Shown piece by piece: positions 45,013-58,497 of a stretch of 64,000 nt of DNA (positions within the stretch are counted from its first letter, which is position 1; each line of letters opens with the position of its first letter). The translations under genes were made by a program, and so were the position numbers. Under the pieces are notes generated by a model. It was not told the DNA's origin. It made no database searches and worked only from the letters and a program-made list of their open reading frames with translations. Location: assembly GCF_003751505.1 (NCBI RefSeq), contig NZ_RJVB01000001.1:434001-498000 (forward strand), read 5' to 3'. Source of the stretch: Erwinia sp. JUb26. Its GTDB lineage: Bacteria; Pseudomonadota; Gammaproteobacteria; Enterobacterales; Enterobacteriaceae.

Positions 45013-45336
45013 ATGGGCTTTCCATCACCGGCAAATGATTACATCGAGAAGCGGATTGACCTGAACGAGCTGCTGATTCCTCGCCCATCGGCAACGCTGA
45101 TCATTAATGACGTGGGCCGCGTAGTGATCATCGACCGGTCATTAAGGGCAGGTCAGGGTGACACGGTGGCTTTCGAGTTGTTCGGGGAAGGGCAGATCGG
45201 GAAGTTGTCGGGCAGGGCGCTGATAACTGAGGACGGCGAGGCGATCGAGGGAGAGGCGCTGGACGAGGTGACGATTATCGGGCGGGTGACTCATATCGCG
45301 CTGGAGATCACGCCGGAACATCGGCCGACGATTTAA
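45013..45336 (+). CDS. UmuD-like protein lacking the catalytic serine segment
   Basis: The first 30 residues (MGFPSPANDYIEKRIDLNEL, then LIPRPSAT) match the cleavage-site region and start of the UmuD peptidase domain, where Cys-Gly/Gly-Phe precedes PSPA. The segment that should hold the nucleophile GDSM is missing: PSAT runs directly into LIINDVGRVVIIDRSLRAGQ. A possible general-base Lys remains in QIGKL. The result is a 107-residue UmuD'-like, probably non-proteolytic protein under LexA control. It could act as a decoy for UmuD, LexA or CI interactions; that is inference. Confidence 0.75.
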   Translation: MGFPSPANDYIEKRIDLNELLIPRPSATLIINDVGRVVIIDRSLRAGQGDTVAFELFGEGQIGKLSGRALITEDGEAIEGEALDEVTIIGRVTHIALEITPEHRPTI

Positions 45337-45515
45337 CGTCAAATGGCAGACGTTAAGGGCGACTTTGCATCGCCCTGTCGTTCGAAACACTAACCTAACA
45401 CATTGATCATTATGTAGTGAATTGCAGTGTTTTGTTGTGCTATGTCGTATGATTTTCAGTCGAAAATTTTCGTATCAATATGATTTTATTATAAAATCAA
45501 GATTATTAAGTTTGA
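45337..45515. other. Right end of prophage, no gene seen
   Basis: AT-rich. It contains hairpins AACGTC/GACGTT (45335-45354) and AGGGCGA/TCGCCCT (45356-45376) just after the UmuD-like gene, probably transcription end signals without a T tract. Confidence 0.5.
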
Positions 45516-45529
45516 ATGGTACGGATTCC
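45516..45529. repeat. Prophage attachment site, right (dbpA side)
   Basis: ATGGTACGGATTCC, identical to 25880-25893, 176 bp upstream of the dbpA start. Confidence 0.85.
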
Positions 45530-45705
45530 GACGACGAATGCCAGCTTGTTTTGCATGTGTATTGTACAAAAATTGCGCGAAAATGACGGTGCGGAGCCTC
45601 AAACCCTGCCGCTACACCGTCCTGCCCCTGAAAGTAACGTTTCCAGCGGATTATCTGCTACAATCAGCGGCAAAATTCCCGCCCGATTTATCAGAGATTA
45701 TACCC

Positions 45706-47085
45706 GTGACTGCTTTTTCTACCCTGAACCTGCTGCCCGCCAGCCAGATTGAAAACCTTAATGAACTTGGCTATCTGGCCATGACCCCGGTACAGGCCGC
45801 ATCGCTGCCGGCAATCCTGGAAGGGCGTGACGTGCGCGCGCAGGCAAAAACCGGCAGCGGCAAAACCGCCGCGTTTGGCCTGGGCGTGATGCACCGGCTG
45901 GACGTCAGCCAGTATGTCACTCAGTCGCTGGTGCTGTGCCCGACGCGCGAACTGGCGGATCAGGTGGCGAAAGAGCTGCGTCGCCTGGCGCGCTTCACCG
46001 CCAATATCAAAATTCTGACGCTGTGCGGCGGCCAGCCGATGAACGCGCAGCGCGATTCTCTGGTGCACGCGCCGCATGTGGTGGTCGGTACGCCGGGGCG
46101 AATTCTGGAACACCTCAAGCGTGAAACCCTGAAGCTGGACGGCGTGGCAACGCTGGTGCTGGATGAAGCCGACCGTATGCTGGAGATGGGCTTCCGTGAT
46201 GATATCGACGCGATAATCAGCTACTGCCCGCCGCAGCGCCAGACGCTGCTGTTCTCCGCCACCTGGCCTGAAGATATTGCCCGCATCAGCCAGCGCGTGC
46301 AGCGCGATCCGCTAACGGTGGAAACCGGCGACGTGTCCGATCTGCCGTCCATCGAGCAGACCTTCTATGAGGCCAGCGCGCGCGAAAAAATGAGCGCACT
46401 GATTGGCTTGCTCAGCGAGCGCCAGCCCGCTTCCTGCGTGGTGTTCTGCAACACCAAACGCGAGTGCGATGATATTGCCGCATCTCTGGACAGTGCGCAG
46501 ATCAGCGCGCTGGCGCTGCACGGCGATCTGGAGCAGTCCGAGCGCGATCGGGTGCTGATACGCTTTGCCAACGGCAGTTGCCGGGTGCTGGTGGCGACCG
46601 ACGTCGCGGCGCGCGGGCTGGATATCAAATCGCTGGCGATGGTGGTGAACTATCAGCTGTCGTTCGATCCGGAAGTTCACGTGCACCGCATTGGCCGTAC
46701 CGCGCGTGCCGGTGCCGAGGGCTGCGCGATCAGCTTCGTTGCGCCGGATGAAATGCAGCGCGCCCATGCGCTGGAAGATTTCCTGCAGCAGCGCCTGGCG
46801 TGGGCCAACGTCGCCGACCTGAAGTCCGTGGCGCCGAAATCGCTGCGCGCGGAGATGACCACCCTCAGCCTGGACGGCGGGCGTAAAGCCAAGATCCGTC
46901 CGGGGGATATCCTGGGCGCACTGACCGGCGACGGCGGGCTGACGGGCGATCAGGTCGGTAAAATCGACATCGCGCCAACCCTGGCCTTCGTGGCGATTCG
47001 CCAGGAACTGGTGCGCAAGGTGATGCAGCAGCTTTCGCAGGTGAAAATCAAAGGCAAAACCTGCCGCGCCCGCATCGTGAAATAA
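45706..47085 (+). CDS. dbpA: ATP-dependent RNA helicase DbpA
   Basis: DbpA is a DEAD-box helicase that acts on 23S rRNA hairpin 92 during 50S assembly. The frame is open from 45538, but GTG 45706 gives the family start (VTAFSTLNLLPASQIENLNE), 459 residues. Motifs: AKTGSGKT (about 46-53), PTRELA, TPGR, DEAD (about 153-156), SAT, and in the C-terminal half ARGLD and HRIGRTARAG. The last about 75 residues are the DbpA RNA-binding domain (KIRPGDILGALTGDGGL, IKGKTCRARIVK). Its natural upstream region is interrupted by the prophage. Confidence 0.96.
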   Translation: MTAFSTLNLLPASQIENLNELGYLAMTPVQAASLPAILEGRDVRAQAKTGSGKTAAFGLGVMHRLDVSQYVTQSLVLCPTRELADQVAKELRRLARFTANIKILTLCGGQPMNAQRDSLVHAPHVVVGTPGRILEHLKRETLKLDGVATLVLDEADRMLEMGFRDDIDAIISYCPPQRQTLLFSATWPEDIARISQRVQRDPLTVETGDVSDLPSIEQTFYEASAREKMSALIGLLSERQPASCVVFCNTKRECDDIAASLDSAQISALALHGDLEQSERDRVLIRFANGSCRVLVATDVAARGLDIKSLAMVVNYQLSFDPEVHVHRIGRTARAGAEGCAISFVAPDEMQRAHALEDFLQQRLAWANVADLKSVAPKSLRAEMTTLSLDGGRKAKIRPGDILGALTGDGGLTGDQVGKIDIAPTLAFVAIRQELVRKVMQQLSQVKIKGKTCRARIVK

Positions 47086-47106
47086 ATTCGTTGGCGGCAC
47101 AAAAAG

Positions 47107-47140
47107 AAACGGCCCCCGGGATAAAATCCGGGGGCCGTTT
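47107..47140. terminator. Bidirectional terminator between dbpA and the YgiN-like gene
   Basis: AAACGGCCCCCGG pairs with CCGGGGGCCGTTT around a short A/T loop, between convergent genes. Confidence 0.9.
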
Positions 47141-47161
47141 GCCATCTGACGAACGGGAAAA

Positions 47162-47449
47162 TTAGATTTTGGTAATCACCGGCGGCGCGGCGAGCAGCGA
47201 TTCAACGCCAGCGATCAGTTTCAGGAAGTGCGGCTGCTGTTCGTGTTCAGCGATGGCCGCATGGCTTTTCCAGGTCTCGTGGAACAGGAAGGCGTCCGGA
47301 TTTTCTACGCTGCGGTACAGATCGTAATGTTCGTTACCGGCTTCAAGGCGGCTGGGAGCAACGCAGGGATTCAGCACGTCAAACAGCGCGTCGCCCTGGC
47401 CTGGCTTAGCGGAAAAGGTGGCGATAATCAGTACGGATTTCTCAGACAT
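47162..47449 (-). CDS. Antibiotic-biosynthesis-monooxygenase (YgiN-like) domain protein
   Basis: The 95-residue ferredoxin-like ABM protein begins with IIATFSAKPGQGDALFDVL and contains YDLYRSVENPDAFLFHETW and AAIAEHEQQPHF, the strand and His-rich helix pattern of YgiN-type quinol monooxygenases. It is convergent with dbpA. Substrate is unknown; a role in quinone redox or stress is suggested only by family. Confidence 0.85.
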   Translation of the reverse strand: MSEKSVLIIATFSAKPGQGDALFDVLNPCVAPSRLEAGNEHYDLYRSVENPDAFLFHETWKSHAAIAEHEQQPHFLKLIAGVESLLAAPPVITKI

Positions 47450-47554
47450 TATAATCTCCTTTTAAAAGATAATGTTGCTGGCGCACGGCCAGCCGCGAAC
47501 GAGCAAGGCTGTAAGAGTAACTGTTTCAGCTATTTTTGCCATGAGCATTTATGG

Positions 47555-48211
47555 CTAATGTATTTCCAGCGATTGTACGCCGCTTATCTCTAAAAACACG
47601 TCGTACATCTTCTCCAGCACCACTTTTCGTGACAGTGTCACATCAACCATCATCTCACACAGTCCGGTTTCACCATCGCGGTTGGCAAGGGTCACTTTGC
47701 CGGTGCGCACGTCCCGGCGTTGGAGGGCTATCAGCACTAGCGGTACGCTTTTCGGCTTGAGCTGAAAGATCAGGGTGAGGTTGCGTCCGATAACCCGGTA
47801 GCTGATGCGGCGGAAGGTCTCCAGGACCACCAGCGCCAGCAGGGTGCCGTAAATACCGATCTCATACATACCGCTGCCGATCACCAGCCCGATGGCCGCT
47901 GTGACCCACAGCCCGGCGGCGGTGGTTAATCCCTTAACGATCTGCTTCTGAATAATGATGGTGCCGGCCCCGAGAAAGCCCATACCGCTGACCACCTGAG
48001 CGGCGATCCTGCTGGGGTCCAGCGCAATATGTGAGGCCTGAAGCATATCGTTAAAGCCATATTTCGACACGATCATAAACATCGCACTGCCGATACCGAC
48101 CAGAATATGGGTGCGCAGCCCGGCTTCCTTTGAACGCAGCTGGCGCTCCATGCCGATCAGCCCGCTCAGCGCTCCGGCAAGGGCAATGCGCAGCAATAAG
48201 TCGACGGTCAT
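47555..48211 (-). CDS. MgtC/SapB family membrane protein
   Basis: The 218-residue protein has four to five membrane helices in the N-terminal 130 residues, with the family signatures [20 protein letters not shown] (about 17-36), [17 protein letters not shown] and [18 protein letters not shown], and a C-terminal cytoplasmic ACT-like domain. MgtC proteins inhibit F-ATP synthase and help survival at low magnesium; this one is closer to the general SapB/YhiD group and may not share that role. No PhoP box was seen upstream. Confidence 0.88.
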   Translation of the reverse strand: MTVDLLLRIALAGALSGLIGMERQLRSKEAGLRTHILVGIGSAMFMIVSKYGFNDMLQASHIALDPSRIAAQVVSGMGFLGAGTIIIQKQIVKGLTTAAGLWVTAAIGLVIGSGMYEIGIYGTLLALVVLETFRRISYRVIGRNLTLIFQLKPKSVPLVLIALQRRDVRTGKVTLANRDGETGLCEMMVDVTLSRKVVLEKMYDVFLEISGVQSLEIH

Positions 48212-48397
48212 TCTCTATCCTCCTGTATTTAAATGCCTTTCCTTAATGTTTTGATCTGAAGTGTAAATTAAGACTGAAGGGTATTGATATTTAATCAATT
48301 TTGATTTTGTAAAATTGAATGACAGCTATCGACCTGCCGCAAAACCTGGCTTATGCTGGCTGACGCTCTTACCCCTACACCGATCGGAGTTTACACC

Positions 48398-48664
48398 ATG
48401 AAAGCAGCCACTTTTTTGCTTGCAGCCGCAGCGCTGCTGCTGTCGGCCTGTAGCAGCGACAACGAGCCGCCGCAGCAGGCAACCGCCGCCCACGTACCCG
48501 CGCGGGTGCAGATGGCCGATCTGGCAGCCAGTAACTGTGAGAATGCAGGTGGAACACTGGCGCTGTCGCGGCAGCTGGATGGCTCTTCGGTGGGGATGTG
48601 TCAGCTGGCGAACGGTCGTCGCTGCGGCGAGAGTGCGTTACTTAACGGCACCTGCGCACGTTAA
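48398..48664 (+). CDS. ydbJ: DUF333 lipoprotein YdbJ-like
   Basis: The 88-residue protein has a lipoprotein signal (MKAATFLLAAAALLLSAC, lipobox LSAC at about 15-18) and a DUF333 domain with CENAGGTLALSRQLDGSSVG and MCQLANGRRCGESAL. The start at 48398 has CGGAG 8 bp upstream. In E. coli ydbJ lies beside hslJ and ldhA; here ldhA follows directly and hslJ is absent. Function unknown. Confidence 0.8.
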   Translation: MKAATFLLAAAALLLSACSSDNEPPQQATAAHVPARVQMADLAASNCENAGGTLALSRQLDGSSVGMCQLANGRRCGESALLNGTCAR

Positions 48665-48691
48665 ACCCCCGCGTATCGACAGCGGGGGGTC
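48665..48691. terminator. Hairpin between convergent ydbJ and ldhA
   Basis: ACCCCCGC and GCGGGGGGT pair with one bulged base around GTATCGACA, followed by TCTTC, in the 33-bp gap. Confidence 0.6.
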
Positions 48692-48697
48692 TTCAGA

Positions 48698-49684
48698 TCA
48701 GAGCTGGTTAGCGCAGGGCTCGCCTTTTTCCAGCTGCCGCAGGTTTTGCAGCGTGGTCTCGGCGATGCTGGTCAGCGCTTCGGCGGTCAGAAACGCCTGA
48801 TGGCCGGTAAACAGCACGTTGTGGCAGGCTGACAGGCGGCGGAAAACGTCGTCCTGAATCACGTCGTTCGACTTATCCTCAAAAAACAAATCCCGCTCAT
48901 TCTCGTAAACGTCCATCCCCAGCGCACCGATCTTCTGCTTTTTCAGCGCGTCGATGGCCGCCTGTGAATCGATCAGGCCACCGCGGCTGGTGTTGATAAT
49001 CATCACGCCATCCTTCATCTGCGCAAAGGCGCTTTCATTAAGCAGATGATGATTCTCCGGCGTCAGCGGGCAGTGCAGGCTGATTACGTCCGACTGGGCG
49101 AACAGTGTTTTAACATCGACATATTCCGCGCCCAGCTCCAGCGCCAGCGGGTTAGGATAGGGGTCGGACACCAACAGGCGCATGCCGAACCCTTTCAGAA
49201 TACGCAGGGTGGCGATGCCGATCTTACCGGTGCCGATCACCCCCGCGGTCCGGCCATGCATATTGAAACCGATCAGACCTTCCAGCGAAAAGTTGGCATC
49301 ACGGGTGCGCTGATAGGCGCGGTGGATGCGGCGGTTCAGCGTCATCATCATGCCGATTGCATGCTCGGCGACCGCTTCCGGTGAATAGGCCGGCACGCGA
49401 ACCACCTGCATGCCCAGTTCTTTTGCCGCATCGAGGTCAACGTTGTTAAACCCGGCGCAGCGCAGCGCAATAAACTTCACCCCCAGTTCCGCCAGCTCTT
49501 CCAGCACCTTGCGGCTGCCATCGTCGTTGACGAAAATACACACGCCGTCACATCCCGTGGCGTTCTTCGCGGTGCGTTCGGTCAGCAGAAAGTCGAAGAA
49601 TTCCAGCTCGAAGCCAAAATCCTGATTCACCTGTTCCAGGTATTTCCGGTCATACTGTTTGGTGCTGTATACCGCAAGTTTCAT
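48698..49684 (-). CDS. ldhA: Fermentative D-lactate dehydrogenase
   Basis: LdhA reduces pyruvate to D-lactate with NADH during fermentation. The 328-residue protein (E. coli 329) shows the D-2-hydroxyacid dehydrogenase motifs: AVYSTKQYDRKYLEQVN at the N-terminus, the NAD motif GVIGTGKIG (about 149-157), the substrate Arg in NTSRGGLID (about 235), the Glu region near 264, and the catalytic His in FTGHQAFLT (about 296). It is convergent with ydbJ and divergent from ydbH. Confidence 0.97.
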   Translation of the reverse strand: MKLAVYSTKQYDRKYLEQVNQDFGFELEFFDFLLTERTAKNATGCDGVCIFVNDDGSRKVLEELAELGVKFIALRCAGFNNVDLDAAKELGMQVVRVPAYSPEAVAEHAIGMMMTLNRRIHRAYQRTRDANFSLEGLIGFNMHGRTAGVIGTGKIGIATLRILKGFGMRLLVSDPYPNPLALELGAEYVDVKTLFAQSDVISLHCPLTPENHHLLNESAFAQMKDGVMIINTSRGGLIDSQAAIDALKKQKIGALGMDVYENERDLFFEDKSNDVIQDDVFRRLSACHNVLFTGHQAFLTAEALTSIAETTLQNLRQLEKGEPCANQL

Positions 49685-49877
49685 CGTTTGAGTTCCTTTT
49701 ACCGCTGCAGAATGAATAGCTGCAGTTTATCAACTAATCTCAGCGAGTGAGAACCGGATGGTGGCTACCGCTGCAAAAAGCAGCGGATCCTCCGTTAAAC
49801 GGTGAAAAACTTCACGATAAGGCGATTACGTGCCATCATTTCGTTGATCATCACGGACCGAACAGGATTTTGCTGCC

Positions 49878-52508
49878 ATGAACAGGGGCTGGAAACGCGC
49901 GCTTGCCGCGCTGCTGGCAGCGATCCTGCTGCTGACAGGACTTTTACTCACCATTACGCAATGGCTGCCGCGTCTGGTGGGACTATGGCTGCCAAACGAT
50001 ACCACGATTTCTCTCGATGGCGGGCCGCGCTGGCGGCACGGCGCATTGAGCCTGCCCGGCGTTCACTACAATATCGGTGATTGTGAACTGGCGGCGGTTA
50101 AGAATGTCTCGCTGAGCTATCGTCAGCAACGCTGGCTGGCCGACGCCGACAGCGTGATGATTGACAGCGAGTGTGCCGCCAAATTCCCTGCCGGTGACAA
50201 TCAGGATGCTCCCCGCACGCTGGCCGAGTGGCAGCAGATGCTGCCTGGTGCCAGTGTGACTATCCGTCAGCTGACCCTCAAGCCCTGGCCGCAGTGGGCG
50301 GGGGAACTCCAGCTTGATTTCAAACCCGACAGTCAGCAGGTCCACTACAAAGGCGATAACCTCTTGCTGGAAGCGGAACTGCGCCAGCAGCAGCTGACCC
50401 TTAAAACCCTGACCGTACAGGCACCGGGCATTCCTCAACCGATTACACTCGACGGCACGCTGACGCTGCCGCGCATTCCCGACGCGCTGCCGCAAAGCGG
50501 CGTGCTCCACGGCAATCTGGCGCTGGATGCTATCGCGGAGCCGCTGAACGTGCAGCTGGACTGGCAGCAGCAGAGCGGCACGCTGCGGGTCAGCGCGGCG
50601 AGTCAGCCGCAGCCGCTACTGGACCTGCCGTGGCAGATTACTCCGCAGAAAATTGAAATTCAGCAGGGCAGCTGGAACTGGCCGTGGGGTACCCAGCCGC
50701 TATCCGGCGGGATTGCGCTGCTGGCTGAAGACTGGCAGCAGGGGCTGAGCGCCACGCGGCTCAGCGGGCGGCTGAATCTGCTGACCTCGGGGCGAGGCGG
50801 CAAAGGCAACGTGGTGCTGTCGGTGGGGCCAGGGCATCTGGACTGGCAGAACAGCAGCCTGCCGCTGCGGCTTTACGGCGAAAGCAAACTCGATGCGCTG
50901 CAGTTTTACGCCAGCCTGGTGGGCGAACTTCGCGGGCCGCTGGTGGACCCACAGCTGGCGATGCTGCCCGGCGCGCTGCTGCGCATGAAAGGCCGCCTGC
51001 TGTCGACGCTGGAAGTCGATGAAGCCCGCTGGCCGCTGGCCGGGGTTAAGATTTCTTCAGCCGGGATCGACGGTCGACTACAGGCGATACTCAGCGCGCA
51101 CGACGTACAGATGGGCAACTTCCGCCTGCATCTTGACGGGCGGGCCAGCGATTTCTGGCCGGACAAAGGCGAATGGCGCTGGCGCTACTGGGGCGACGGG
51201 CGGCTGAAGCCGCTGGCGGCAAAGTGGGATATGGCGGGCACCGGGCGCTGGCAGAATTCACTGATCGAACTCTCCACGCTCTCTACCGGTTTTGACCGCA
51301 TCAGCTACGGCAGCGTGGAAATGGCCGCGCCGCGCCTGACGCTGGTGAAGCCCGTCAGATGGCAGCGCGATGAGCAGAATCCATCTTTTGACGGTGAGCT
51401 GGCGTTAAAAGCGCGGGAAACCCGCTTCAGCGCCGGGGGCTATCTGCCGCCCTCAACCTTAACTCTGGCGATTAAGGGCCGCGACCCGGCCGCGTTTCTG
51501 TTTAACGGCGCACTGCAGGCGCAGAAAATCGGGCCGGTTCAGGTGCGCGGTCGCTGGGACGGCGAGCGCCTGCGCGGCCAGGCCTGGTGGCCGGAACAGT
51601 CGCTAAGGGTGTTTCAGCCGCTGCTTAGCCCCGATCTGAAATTGTCGATTCAAAGCGGTACGCTGAAGGCGCAGGTGGCATTTTCTGCCGCCGCCGATCA
51701 GGGGCTGGAGGCCGGTGGCCACTGGCTGGTGCGTAACGGCCGCGCGCTGCTGCCGGATAATGAATTCAACGGTGTGGATTTTTCCCTGCCGTTCCGTCTG
51801 CAATCCCACCGCTGGTACTTTGGTACCCACGGCCCGGTCTCGCTGCGCATCGGCGAGATAAAAAATCAGTTTGCCATGCAGAATGTCAGCGCCGACCTGC
51901 GCGGCTGGTATCCGTGGACCGACGCGGAACCGCTCAGTCTGACTAACGTCAGTCTGGATATGCTGGGCGGTACGCTGAGCCTTGACCGTTTACAGATGCC
52001 GCAGACCGAGGCGGCAAAGATTCGCGTGCAGCATATTGCGCTGTCGCAGCTTATTACGGCGATGAAGCTCAAACAGATTGCGCTGTCCGGCCATATTAAC
52101 GGCGAGCTGCCGCTGTTCCTCAATAACAGCCATTGGCTGGTCAAAGACGGCTGGATCGCCAACAGCGGTCCGCTGACCGTGCGCATGGACAAAGACATGG
52201 CCGATGCCATCAGCAGCAATAATATTGCCGCCGGTGCCGCCATCGACTGGCTGCGCTATATGGAAATTTCGCGCAGCTGGGCGACGCTCGACCTTGATAA
52301 TCTCGGCTGGATGAGCCTGACGGCCAAAGTCGACGGCACCAGCCGATTTAGCGACCGCGATCAGCGCGTTGCGCTGAATTACTCCCAGCGGGAAAACCTG
52401 TTTCAACTCTGGCGCAGCCTGCGCTTTGGCGATAACCTGCAGTCCTGGGTGGAAGATAACGCCACCCTGCCGTTGCAGAAGGAAAAACGTGATGAAAGCC
52501 CTGAATAG
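49878..52508 (+). CDS. ydbH: AsmA-like intermembrane lipid-transport protein YdbH
   Basis: YdbH, with TamB and YhdP, carries phospholipids from the inner to the outer membrane. The 876 residues start with one membrane anchor (about 7-28) and continue as a long beta-rich (beta-taco) domain. It ends near LGWMSLTAKVDGTSRFSDRD and RSLRFGDNLQSWVED. Length matches E. coli YdbH (879). Its 3' end overlaps ynbE by 17 bp and ydbL follows, giving the conserved ydbH-ynbE-ydbL operon. The closest ribosome site (AGGA) is 12 bp from the ATG. Confidence 0.95.
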   Translation: MNRGWKRALAALLAAILLLTGLLLTITQWLPRLVGLWLPNDTTISLDGGPRWRHGALSLPGVHYNIGDCELAAVKNVSLSYRQQRWLADADSVMIDSECAAKFPAGDNQDAPRTLAEWQQMLPGASVTIRQLTLKPWPQWAGELQLDFKPDSQQVHYKGDNLLLEAELRQQQLTLKTLTVQAPGIPQPITLDGTLTLPRIPDALPQSGVLHGNLALDAIAEPLNVQLDWQQQSGTLRVSAASQPQPLLDLPWQITPQKIEIQQGSWNWPWGTQPLSGGIALLAEDWQQGLSATRLSGRLNLLTSGRGGKGNVVLSVGPGHLDWQNSSLPLRLYGESKLDALQFYASLVGELRGPLVDPQLAMLPGALLRMKGRLLSTLEVDEARWPLAGVKISSAGIDGRLQAILSAHDVQMGNFRLHLDGRASDFWPDKGEWRWRYWGDGRLKPLAAKWDMAGTGRWQNSLIELSTLSTGFDRISYGSVEMAAPRLTLVKPVRWQRDEQNPSFDGELALKARETRFSAGGYLPPSTLTLAIKGRDPAAFLFNGALQAQKIGPVQVRGRWDGERLRGQAWWPEQSLRVFQPLLSPDLKLSIQSGTLKAQVAFSAAADQGLEAGGHWLVRNGRALLPDNEFNGVDFSLPFRLQSHRWYFGTHGPVSLRIGEIKNQFAMQNVSADLRGWYPWTDAEPLSLTNVSLDMLGGTLSLDRLQMPQTEAAKIRVQHIALSQLITAMKLKQIALSGHINGELPLFLNNSHWLVKDGWIANSGPLTVRMDKDMADAISSNNIAAGAAIDWLRYMEISRSWATLDLDNLGWMSLTAKVDGTSRFSDRDQRVALNYSQRENLFQLWRSLRFGDNLQSWVEDNATLPLQKEKRDESPE

Positions 52509-52683
52509 CCTGCTGATGGCCGGCGCGATGCTGTCGTTGAGCGGATGTATTCCGCGCATTGAAGTGGCGGCCCCGAAAGAACCGATCACCATCAATATGA
52601 ACGTCAAAATCGAGCACGAAATCCATATCAAGGTCGATAAAGACGTGGAAGCGCTGTTAAAAAACCAGAGCGGTCTGTTCTGA
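52492..52683 (+). CDS. ynbE: Outer-membrane lipoprotein YnbE
   Basis: YnbE is the outer-membrane lipoprotein partner of YdbH. The 63-residue precursor has a lipobox LSGC (about 17-20) and the conserved core CIPRIEVAAPKEPITINMNV then KIEHEIHIK, nearly identical to the E. coli family core. Multimers of YnbE beta-augment with YdbH to bridge the periplasm. The start lies inside the ydbH end (GTGATG); the frame is open further upstream but is out of the lipoprotein. Confidence 0.95.
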   Translation: MKALNSLLMAGAMLSLSGCIPRIEVAAPKEPITINMNVKIEHEIHIKVDKDVEALLKNQSGLF

Positions 52684-52693
52684 GGATAAAACC

Positions 52694-53017
52694 ATGAAAC
52701 TGCTGAACAGAGCACTATTGCTGGGCTGGCTGCTGTTGTCCACCGGGGTGATGGCGCTGACCCTTGACGAAGCGCGGCAACAGGGCCGGGTGGGCGAAAC
52801 GCTTAATGGCTATATCGCTCCCCGACAGTCGGATGCGGAAACCCAGGCGCTGGTGAAACAGATCAATGAAGGCCGCAGCACGCAGTATCAGCTGCTGGCG
52901 GAACAAAACAATATGACGGCGGGCGAGGTGGCCAGAATTGCCGGGCAGAAGCTGGTCGAGCGGGCGAAGCCTGGCGAATACGTGCGCGGAATTAACGGAC
53001 AGTGGCTAAAAAAATAG
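52694..53017 (+). CDS. ydbL: YdbL (DUF1318) periplasmic protein
   Basis: The 107-residue precursor (E. coli 108) has a Sec signal ending GVMA at about 20, then LTLDEARQQGRVGETLNGYI and GEYVRGINGQWLKK. It is a proposed periplasmic chaperone that limits YnbE over-assembly in the YdbH-YnbE bridge. It follows ynbE by 10 bp. Confidence 0.95.
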   Translation: MKLLNRALLLGWLLLSTGVMALTLDEARQQGRVGETLNGYIAPRQSDAETQALVKQINEGRSTQYQLLAEQNNMTAGEVARIAGQKLVERAKPGEYVRGINGQWLKK

Positions 53018-53068
53018 CCGCAGCGAAAAGTAAGACCGTAGCGAAAAGTATTTCTATGGCCGAAAAAA

Positions 53069-53093
53069 AACGCGATGCACGGGGCATCGCGTT
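53069..53093. terminator. Bidirectional terminator between ydbL and azoR
   Basis: AACGCGATGC pairs with GCATCGCGTT around a 5-base loop. On the minus strand it is followed by T8, serving azoR. Confidence 0.9.
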
Positions 53094-53134
53094 ATCGTCA
53101 GGCTCCGGCAGCGATTCGCCACCGGTGATTAAAA

Positions 53135-57871
<4,737 letters not shown>

Positions 57872-57902
57872 GTGGATAATTAACTTGGCATTCTGTTTTA
57901 AA

Positions 57903-57937
57903 AATAACAAAGCCCCTATTGGGGCTTTGTTATTTTT
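57903..57937. terminator. Intrinsic terminator after hrpA
   Basis: AATAACAAAGCCCC pairs with GGGGCTTTGTTATT around TATT, followed by TTT. Confidence 0.95.
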
Positions 57938-58497
57938 ACATCAATAAAAGCGTAAGCCTGTTGGATAGCGGCGCTAGCGTTGTTTCCCAACCCCCTGTTC
58001 AAAAACGTTCAACCAGGATTTACACTGCCGCTTAATGTCTACATAAAATGCCGGTGGTGAATATATTGATATAGCGGTAGTTGATGGATGCCATGTAGGC
58101 AAAGGGCAATGCTGGGATCAGAAGAAGAGCAGCCAACGCAATGTGAAAAATTGCTTTGTGCTTTGATGAGTTTGCTAATGCTAATATTGACAAGGTTTAC
58201 GCTCATAAGTATCAAGTTGGATCCATCCATGTATTATTTTCATTTGAAATCCTCGTAACGATAACTTCAGTAAACTATTTTTGAACGCACACCCATAAAT
58301 CAAATAGTTAATAACGGGAGGTGATTAATCGGGCGCAATCCGCTTCTACCGCTTCATAAAAGCATGCCATATGCCACTGCTGCGGTTTTACTCAAGAAAA
58401 TCTTCCAGTGATAATAGTTATCAACTATCATCTTTTTTATTATCAATTGGTAAAAATGATTTGCAGACTTTGTATGCCCGGCCGTAAAGTACGCTAA
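57938..58497. other. AT-rich accessory stretch without a convincing gene
   Basis: About 560 bp beyond the hrpA terminator. A 63-codon frame on the minus strand (58039-58230) has no ribosome site and a composition unlike a protein. No RNA gene or repeat is apparent; likely decayed sequence. Confidence 0.6.

Larger units (their letters stand above)
25880..45529. mobile_element. Defective lambdoid prophage at the ttcA-dbpA boundary
   Basis: About 19.6 kb between ttcA and dbpA, bounded by direct repeats of ATGGTACGGATTCC. Genes run leftward from integrase to an operator (pL) and immunity region with CI, then rightward with a truncated cro joined directly to the tail-tip gene. Replication (O/P-like), late antiterminator, lysis, terminase, head and most tail genes are missing, so the element cannot make virions alone. 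The E. coli Rac prophage also sits at ttcA. Confidence 0.93.

Noticed and set aside
48212..48300. PhoP box or magnesium leader upstream of the MgtC/SapB gene
   Set aside because: No direct repeat of the PhoP hexamer and no leader hairpin with a proline-rich mini-gene was found.
58039..58230. 63-codon minus-strand frame after hrpA
   Set aside because: No ribosome-binding site, unusual composition and located in decayed AT-rich sequence.
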